64,000 nt of DNA, from positions 510,245,100 through 510,309,099 of the forward strand of contig OZ010792.1 of assembly GCA_963932465.1 (NCBI GenBank). The letters run 5' to 3'. Positions within the stretch are counted from its first letter, which is position 1. Every line of letters begins with the position of its first letter. Positions 52,801-61,800 of the stretch are shown here, in pieces. Position numbers and translations under genes: made by a program. The notes under the pieces are model-generated. The model worked only from the letters and a program-made list of their open reading frames with translations, did not search any database and was not told where the DNA came from. Origin of the DNA: Maratus speciosus (taxonomy: Eukaryota; Arthropoda; Arachnida; Araneae; Salticidae).

Positions 52801-55800
52801 TTTCTTTTATACTGCTACTGGGCATTACATTACACAAATATATCATTAAAAGTTATTTTCTAGGCTGGGAAAATGTGATTTTCTCAAAAACTATGCGACG
52901 TAGGGCAATCGCTATAGTTTTCCTGCAAGTTTTAAATTAATGTCTACTACCTTTAATTTTTTCCAGATTTTAGTTTTAGTAGATTCGGAAATAGATGGGA
53001 GGGAGGGAAATATTTTTGCACTACAATTTCGACGATATCTCTGAAAATGTAATACCTAAAATTAAAAGAAATGTATTTTTGAGTTCAGCGTTACGAATGC
53101 TTTCACACGATATACAAAGAAAATATTTTTTTTTTTCGAGTAACTTAATTAGTCCCTCTATATTTTTCCTAAATATATTTGTGAATGTTTAATAATTTGT
53201 ATATATGTGGGTCAATAATCTTTATTACTTCACCCAATTTGAACTTTCCATGTTCCATAGTTTCCGAGTAAAACGGCTGTGACAGACAGACAGACACAGG
53301 AGTGATATTATAATGGTTCCGTTTTTACTTTTTAAGTACGGAACCCTAAAAAACAAGCAAACCCACAACTGAAGATATTTAATAACCTCTTCCGAATTAA
53401 CCACGATTCCAAAAAGCGTTCTTTATCTTTAGAAACTTCAGAAAACAATATATTTTCGAGATTTAAAGAAGCATTTATAAAACTAAAGTTTCTTTTGCTG
53501 CCACTGATTTTGGGAAATGTTTCCGAGTAATTTTTATAGTACATTACTCAGTTTTCTCAACTCGCGATACAGGTTTTTCAGATACTATCAATGATCAAGT
53601 AAACATTTTCATGTTCAACAAACATATTTTACGCACAAGCATGATAAATAAACAGCATTAACATTAATAATATTAACATTAAAATAAAAATTAACATTAT
53701 TTTTTTCTCTTACATGTATAAATTAAGTTACGCAGCTGAAAGTATTTAAATTAATATTGATAGCATCTTAAAAACCGATATACCGGTTTCAGAAAGCCGA
53801 TTAATACACTATGAAAACCACTCGAAAACATTTCCGAAAATCAGTGACAACAAAAGAAATTTTGGTTTTATATATGCTTCTTTAAATCTCGAAAATATGT
53901 TAGTATCTGAGGTTTCTAAAGATAGAGGAACACTTTTCGGAATCGTGGGTAACTCGGAAGAGGTCATTATATATTTTCGTTCGTTCTTATATTATATTTT
54001 TGTGCATTAAGAAAGGGAAGAGTTCCATATCCTGTGCTGGATTTTTTGGCAAGCTTTTTTGACATTAAATGAATCGATGGGGTTGCGATCTTCAGCCTTT
54101 GGGGTTACTTTTTTTCTAGAATGGACTTTATTCATATGTTTTTTGTGTAATTTTTTGCATTTAGCATATTTTTTCCGAAAAAATTATAACTTTTGTTTTA
54201 ATTAGACATATATAATAAATATATAAAATTATATATAAGTACATAATATTTATTTATAGGTGCATATATTATGTATGTATAAGATATATCTCTATATGTA
54301 ATATATATACATAAAAATAAAAGTATAGGTATAAACATTGTATTTTTTTTAACATTTTTTATAACATTTATTAAATATATAAATATATATGTTTATAAAT
54401 ATTTAAAGACCATGTTTTTCCGTCATCTTGAAAAATTTTATAAGATGCTAAAATGGCTTTTTGACGCCATTTTGGATTCCTTCGCCAATCGCGCCAACCA
54501 GAACAGGATATGGAAATCTTCCTTTAAGAAACATTTGTCTTTTTTTACAGTGTACTTCTTGCAGATATTTACATTGGATCCAGATTGGGTCTTTTTTATA
54601 CAGTGTTGGAAAAATACACAATTTAACATAATATACAATGCTGAATTACATAAAATGGGTAAAACATGTTATTGATTTTTTTTTAAGGCTGCTAGTCACT
54701 CACCTTCAGAATTCTCCTCGGTAATGTTAAGTCTACGGACGTTTGATGCATCCTTATATCTAAAATATCTCGCCAGGGAATTAATATTTTTAATTTCTTT
54801 TTTCAGTTTAAATTTCTTTAATCCGGGTATAATGTTTTTATGTGTTCAACGTACGACTTAATGTTTCATTCAGAATTGAAATTTTATGTTTAGTGTGTTT
54901 TGAAAATTTGACTTGGATTTAAATTACAGACCTTCCGTAGGCAGAAGATGCTGATATTTAACCCTGGATTACCACCCCTACGTAAATTCGACGCATAATT
55001 TGTTTAATTCAATATCACAGCCACGGCAAGAGCTGGTTTGTTTTTTGAAACTTAAGACGTGAGTAATAAGTGCTCATCCCATACACGTTATTCTGACGTG
55101 AAGGTTGTAACAAAGCACTCGTCCTATACACGTCGTTTCGAAAATTTTGAAGTTTTTATACAATAATATAACATTTTTATTTCAATATTCCCGTAGAAAT
55201 AGCAACTTTTTAGGAGTATACGTCAATTTGAAGTGTGGGTAGTAATAAGCGATGGGATTCCGAGGGTGGGAATTCAGGGTTAAGGGAGCTGGTCACTCAG
55301 CTTTGGAATTCTTCTCCGCAATGTTAAGTCTATGGACTTGTGATGCATTCGTATATCTAAAATATCTTCTCTGGAAATTCATATTTTTAAAATCTTTCTT
55401 TTTTTTTTCTGTGTACTCTTCTTAAAGGATGTCACTTTTTTTCTTAGTTGTCAACTTATTTCTATAATCTATGCATAATTTAATAATTTAAGTTTTAAAA
55501 ATTGACGAACTGGGAGTAAAATTTTAATACTTCATCTAAAATTAAACTAGATTTTTGAAATATTTTGACAACTAAGAAAAAAAAAAACATCCTTTAAGAA
55601 GAGTGCACAGAAAATAGAAGTTAAAAATATCAGTTTCCCGAGGAGATATTTTGAATATAAAAATGCAACAAACGCCCATAGACTCAATATTACCAAGGGG
55701 AATTCGGAAACTGTGTGACTAGCAGCCTTAAGGACAATTATTTTAAATTGTAAATGAGAGGAATGACTCCTGTCATGAATATAAATTTTCACCTCAATCA

Positions 55801-58800
55801 ATGGCTGATTCAGAACTTTTTCCTGCAAGTATTTCACTTCTGATTGTAGGTTTTCGTTTTCTTTCTGCATATCGTCCAGTTTCCTCCTGAGAACACTCAT
55901 CTCCTGCTCCTGCAGATCCAGCTGCATTTTCAGGTTGTCTGCCGACAGCTCCTCCTCTTCGGCATCTTCATCTGGCAAAAGAGAAAATATTTCAGTTTAG
56001 GCTAACATATACTGTATTAAAAAAAAGGCAAAAGAAAAACACTTCTTGATCAAGCAAGAATGTTTACGAAAATACCCATTATTCCGAAAAACGTTTCTTG
56101 ATCAAAGAAGAATGTTTGCGAAAATACGCACTATTTCGAAAAGCGTTTCTTGATCAAACAAGAACGTTTACGAAAATACCCAATATTCCGAAAAGCGTTT
56201 CTTGATCAAACAAGAATGTTTACGAAAATACCCTCTATTCCGAAAAACGTTTCTTGATCAAACAAGAATGTTTACGAAAATACCTTCTATTCCGAAAAAA
56301 GTTTCTTGATCAAACAAGAATGTTTACGAAAATACCCACTATTCCGAAAAGCGTTTCTTTTTCTTCAGAGACTAATAGATGTCGGAGATTTAAAAATGCA
56401 TTTCTGAAACAAAAATCTTTTTTGCTGCCCGTAATTTCCGGAAACGTTACGGAGTAGTTTTTAGAATGTCTAAATCAGTTTTATCAACACGAAATATAGG
56501 TTTTTTCAAATGCTACTAATTATCAAGTAAACATTGTCAGCTGCGTAACGGATTTATGCAGACAAGAATAACAAAATAATGTTTATTTTACGTTGTTAAT
56601 TTTGCATGTTTGTCTGTTGAACATGAAAATGTTCATTTGAGAATTGATAGCATCCGAAAAACCTATATTCCATGTCGATACCGGGCAACGAAAACGGATT
56701 AAGTAACGGATTGTAAAAACTACGTAACGTTTCCGAGAATTACGGGCAGTAATATAAACTTTTGTTTCAGAAATTCTTTATAAATCCCGTAAATCTCTTG
56801 GTTTCTGAGTTTTCTGAAGATAAAGGAATACTTTTCGGAATCGTGGATAATTCTAAGGAGCTTATATTGTATTTTCGTAAAATTTCTTGCTAGATAAAGA
56901 AACATTGTTCTTTTTTTTTTTTTTTTTTTTTTTTTGCAATGCATAAATAATAAAATCCTAAATTTAATCAGCTATCCAAGAAATCTGTTTTTAAAAATCA
57001 ATGTTCAAGTGCGTTGTTCCCAAAAAGAAGCAAAAAGATGAGGGATTGTATCGAAATATAGTAAGTACGTGCAGGGCTTAATTTCAAACAAATAAAAGTA
57101 CCGGAGCCCTAATACTCTGCGCTCTGCGGTATAACAATTGTAGCCCGCCCCCCCCCCCCCCCTCCCGGTCACTCCAATCTGCTTATTTATATTTCATACA
57201 TTATTTGCAAAATTTAAAGCATTTTTTCCCCTACAAAATAAAAATTTTAAATATATCTGTCAGCATATACTTAAGGGACAGCATATACTCAAATAAAAAA
57301 GGGCAACTTTCTGACATAAGTTTTAATTTATTTTAGTTCGAAAATGCATAGCTGTTGTTGCTGTTCAGAAACTATGTCATCAAGCTGTTTTTCCCATTTT
57401 TTTGCAAACGCAATAGATCTTTCAGAAAATAGTGTCAAAGTGGGCGTTTTGAACCGACTTTCCACGCGAACGGAGAATAAGCACTCAAGAACGGGCGAAA
57501 AACGTGTTTGTCACGTGATCAAAACCCCTTATAACTCAATAGGTAATGGATGGATCCAAAAATGGAAAACACAATTCGATTCCAAATCGCTTCCATGGCC
57601 AGGCTTTCCAATTTTATATCTTTCTGTTAAAAAATGAATTTGTCAATATGTCAAAACGTTTTTGCGCTTGTTGAGCAGAGAAGTTAAAAACAGCCTTAAC
57701 TGTCAACTATTCCACTTTTTAGTTATCTCTCCTTCCGCATAGAAATCATTGCTTAATTTTAAGTTTAATTAATTGCAAAATTCTGCAATTAAATACGGTA
57801 AGGATTATGATTCGGAAATAGTGCTAACGCAAAAAAGGGATAGTTCGCAGCTAAGCATTTTTACGAAAAAATGAATGAAATTTACAGAAATTAATATTTA
57901 TATACTGAAGAATGGAGTTTTTAAATTTCCTATAAAAGGTGCATATCTTAAACTATAATCGATTTCTTCCGCATAACATTCCTTTGTGGTGAGTCCCTGA
58001 AAATGACATTAAATTAAAGATTTGACACGATTTTCGGAAAGATTCGACCCTTATAGAAAAAGGGGAAACACTTCTTGATTGTTTTCTATCAGAATAGCAA
58101 TACATGGTAATTATACCTAACTACAAATGAAAGTGACTTCGTAAATGTGCAGAGCAGAGTCTTAACATGGGCAGCGGTTATGTTATGATACTAAATAAAT
58201 AAAAAAATCAATAATTTGATTTTTATACCCATACACAATAGAAGACTACAAACCTCAAACAAACAAAACCTCAAGCTATGCTCGTTGACTAAAAGCAAAA
58301 AATATTCTTTTCAGGTTAGATATCTAAAAAAAAAAAAAAAATAAATAAATAAATAAAATAAACCAGGCAATTAAAAATTATCCTACTGTCGCAAAAGAAA
58401 ATCAAACTGACAGAAAATTCATTGTTCAGTCTCTTGAGTGGCGCCGTATCAACACGTCACCGTCATCAATGCCAGACATAAATTTGCAAATATCACTAGA
58501 ATGGAAAAACAAGATTTCTGTTTTCCTTTCATTCTGATCAAAATAGCATTAAAATGATTTTGAAATAGAGTACAATACGTAATTTTGAAAAAGGATTTTT
58601 TTTTTTTTTTTTTTTTTTTTATACTATACAAAAATAAATACAATTTTGAATGTAAGTCTCCTACATGTGCGACACATAATGTCACATATCAGTGTTTTGA
58701 TAAAAAAGTATGCAAAATCGTGGAGATGGGATAGAAAGGAAAGGGCAATTTAGGCTTCGGTTCTTCGGAAGCGTTATTGCACTGGGCTCCGGAGCCCTGT

Positions 58801-61800
58801 ATTTATGAGCTCCGGTGAATTCCGACCCATATCTAAATATTTACTGAAAACAGAGAAGTACCGGAGCTGAGTTCCGGTGGGCTCCGGCGCAAATTAAGCC
58901 CTGCAGTACGTGCAATATTGTGTACGCTATAGTGGCACTAATCAACGGATATTTGGATACAATCTCCTCATCTTTTTGCTTCCTTTTGGGAACAACGGAT
59001 TTCGAGCTTCAGAATTTTCAAGCTATGTTTTTTGAGATTTTCACAAAAGTATCTCTATACACTTAGCTAATATATTATGCACGTTATATTTTGATTGCAT
59101 TCGCGCATGCGCAGGGAAACATTATTTAGTAAATCCGCTCATTTTTCATCCAATTTTTATTATTTTTTTAATTCTGATTGCAGGGTATTGTGTACAATGT
59201 TGTTTGTCATTGTTTATGAAAATAACATTTTTTTTTTTTTTGTATTAGGAACTCTGCAAATTATAAGCAAAAAACTTGGCGAAATTTGAGACTGTTTTTA
59301 TGAAAAACATTAATTTCTCTACTAGTATAGGCTATCCTCATAAGCTATCATAGGCTATCCTACATGCTATCTTGATAAAAATGAACACAGATTATTATAA
59401 TAAGCCTCTTAATCATGTTCTAGGGTTTGGCCGCTTTTGCTACATTAGTTTTTACAGGGTTATCCAAAAGATAGTCTTTTTTTTGTTGTTGTTGTTGTTG
59501 AAGGTCCCCTATGGGGTTTCGGGAAAAAGTCTTCGCGGAAATATATGACCTATGCTATTCTGTTTACACACCCGGAGTTTCAGGGTAATTTCTAGATATT
59601 TAACATTGTATTATGTATTTTTCTTTCTTTATGTATTATATGTTTTGTATCTTATTTATTTATGTATTTTTCTAGATATTTAACAAAACGTCTAAAATCG
59701 CAAGTGACCGGTCATCATTGGCCATATAGTGTATATAACTAGATGTTTTTTGCTTTAAAAAAATCAATTACAACCCTGATGCTTTTTTCCTCATAAAATA
59801 AATGTTATTTTTATCTGACAAGGAGAGGGCCAACCTTGTTAATCACAGATTTTGATTATTTTAATTTATGTTGTAGGGTAGAGATTCCTTAGTCTCAGGT
59901 TCAACGGATTTTATCCAACGCTCCTTTGTTTTTGAAAAACCGGGGGGAGTCTAATAGTAGTACACAACTTAAATACTTACTTTGCAAGAAAAACGACAGG
60001 TCGGTCGTAGCTCAGTTGGTACGGCGTCTGCGGGCCCGGGTTCGATACCCGAAAGCGCTACATTTGTTTTTCTCATTTTTTGTTTTATAAATATACTTGT
60101 AATTATAATTTAATAATTTAAATTAAAAATTTTAATATCAGACATTAATTATAATGTTAACAAATTTAAATTTATCATTTTTTATTTTTAAAATATTATT
60201 TCTCATCCTTTAAAGAGGTTTAAAAAGAAATTGGATCTATTATTGAATGATGAAAATTCCAAAATCGTGACAAAACCTGTTTTGGTGCCATCTAGTTGTG
60301 ATAAAATAAGAGAATATTCATATGAAATAAAAATAAAAGCAGAAAGAAAACAACTGAAAGTGCAAGCATACGTATTACAAATTTAAAAATCTTTAATATG
60401 CAAAAAATCGGTTGTAATTTAATTCTGATGCTAATTTTTAATATAATTATGCTTGTTACTTTAAAAACAGAATAATAGTATTATCGCATTGACTTCCTTT
60501 GTTAAAGCAAAGCGAAAATGATGTTTCTTTAAAATCACGAACTGACACAATTGCTCAATATCATTGCATCGATAAAGAATATATGAAATACATTTTAAAA
60601 GTGATTTTAAAAAAATTAACAGTTTTATGATGTTTCATACAATTATTTAGTTAAAAGTAAAAATTTAAATAGGTTAAAATTATAATTGATATACAATATT
60701 ATAAATTTTAATTGACAATGAGACTTTTAAGTTATACTTACAAATATATTTATAAAACAAAAAATGAGAAAAACAAATGCAGCGCGTCCCGGTATCGAAC
60801 CCGGGCCCGCGGATCAGCCGGCAAACGCCATACCAACTCAGCTACGACCAACCTATCCTTTCACTGCAAAGTAAGTATTTAAATTGTGTACTACTATTAG
60901 ACCCCCCGGTTTCTCAAGAACTAAGGAGCATTGGATAAAATTCGTTGAACCTGAGACTAAGGGGTCTCTACCCTACAACATATATTAAAATAATCAAAAT
61001 CTGTGATTAACAAGATTGGCCCTCTCCTTGTGAGTTTGCTAAATGCCTTCAAGATAGTGTGACAAAGAAAGTAAGAAATTTTCATAATTACACTGGTCGG
61101 CAAAAGAAAATAAAAAATTTTCCTCCCTGCAAACTAAATATTTAAAGTGCACAGCAGGTCTAATATTCTTAATTCTAAATATGTTATCCAAATTGCTCCA
61201 GTAAGTACCATTTATCCGAGAAACAGTTTTATAATAATAACAAATAGTGAAGGATTATTATATTCATTTGCAAAGGCAGATAATATTGAAATCATGAAAA
61301 AGGTGTTTTCACTGTCTTTCATAACAAATTGGTAAAATATAGCATGAAAATATAGTTTGTTGATACTTGTATTGTGTATTTTTCTTTTTATGCCCTCCCC
61401 ACCCCCTCTCTTTCGTGTCTGAATTTACTATTTGCTATCCACTAATGCATTTTCATTCCTTATGCCGCTGTAACTCGGGTAATCATATTTATACATTTAT
61501 TTACATATAATTTATGTATTATTATCTACTTTTTATGGTTTATTCTTACTTATGTTTTAGCAAGATATAAAATACTTTAAGTTTAAAAACAACTACCAAA
61601 ACAATGGTACGTGATACATTAATTACGTTACCATATTTTTATTTAGCAGAGTGAAATCTATCAGAATCAACTATTTTTTTTACAGAGAGGATTTTGGTGC
61701 CGACCAGTGTTATTTAACTTAAACCCTTCACAATTAAAAAAATGAGGATTTTAGACCATTCACTTGTTTAAAGCCCTCAAATTTGCCATCGCGCGAATTT

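Larger units (their letters stand above)
59818..61031. mobile_element. 1.2-kb foldback element with tRNA-like sequence in both arms
   Basis: Arms 59818-60135 and about 60705-61031 are near-complementary (ends ACAAGGAGAGGGCCAA). Each contains a tRNA-like unit: plus strand 60006-60061, minus strand 60779-60850. The spacer (about 570 bp) is AT-rich and non-coding. No target duplication is evident. Confidence 0.8.

Noticed and set aside
56043..56354. CRISPR-like array of 52-bp units
   Set aside because: Whole units are conserved including the supposed spacers; it is a simple tandem repeat.
60779..60850. Functional tRNA gene
   Set aside because: A and B boxes are good, but it lies in a repeat arm, has a partner lacking the anticodon region, and its acceptor stem pairs poorly.
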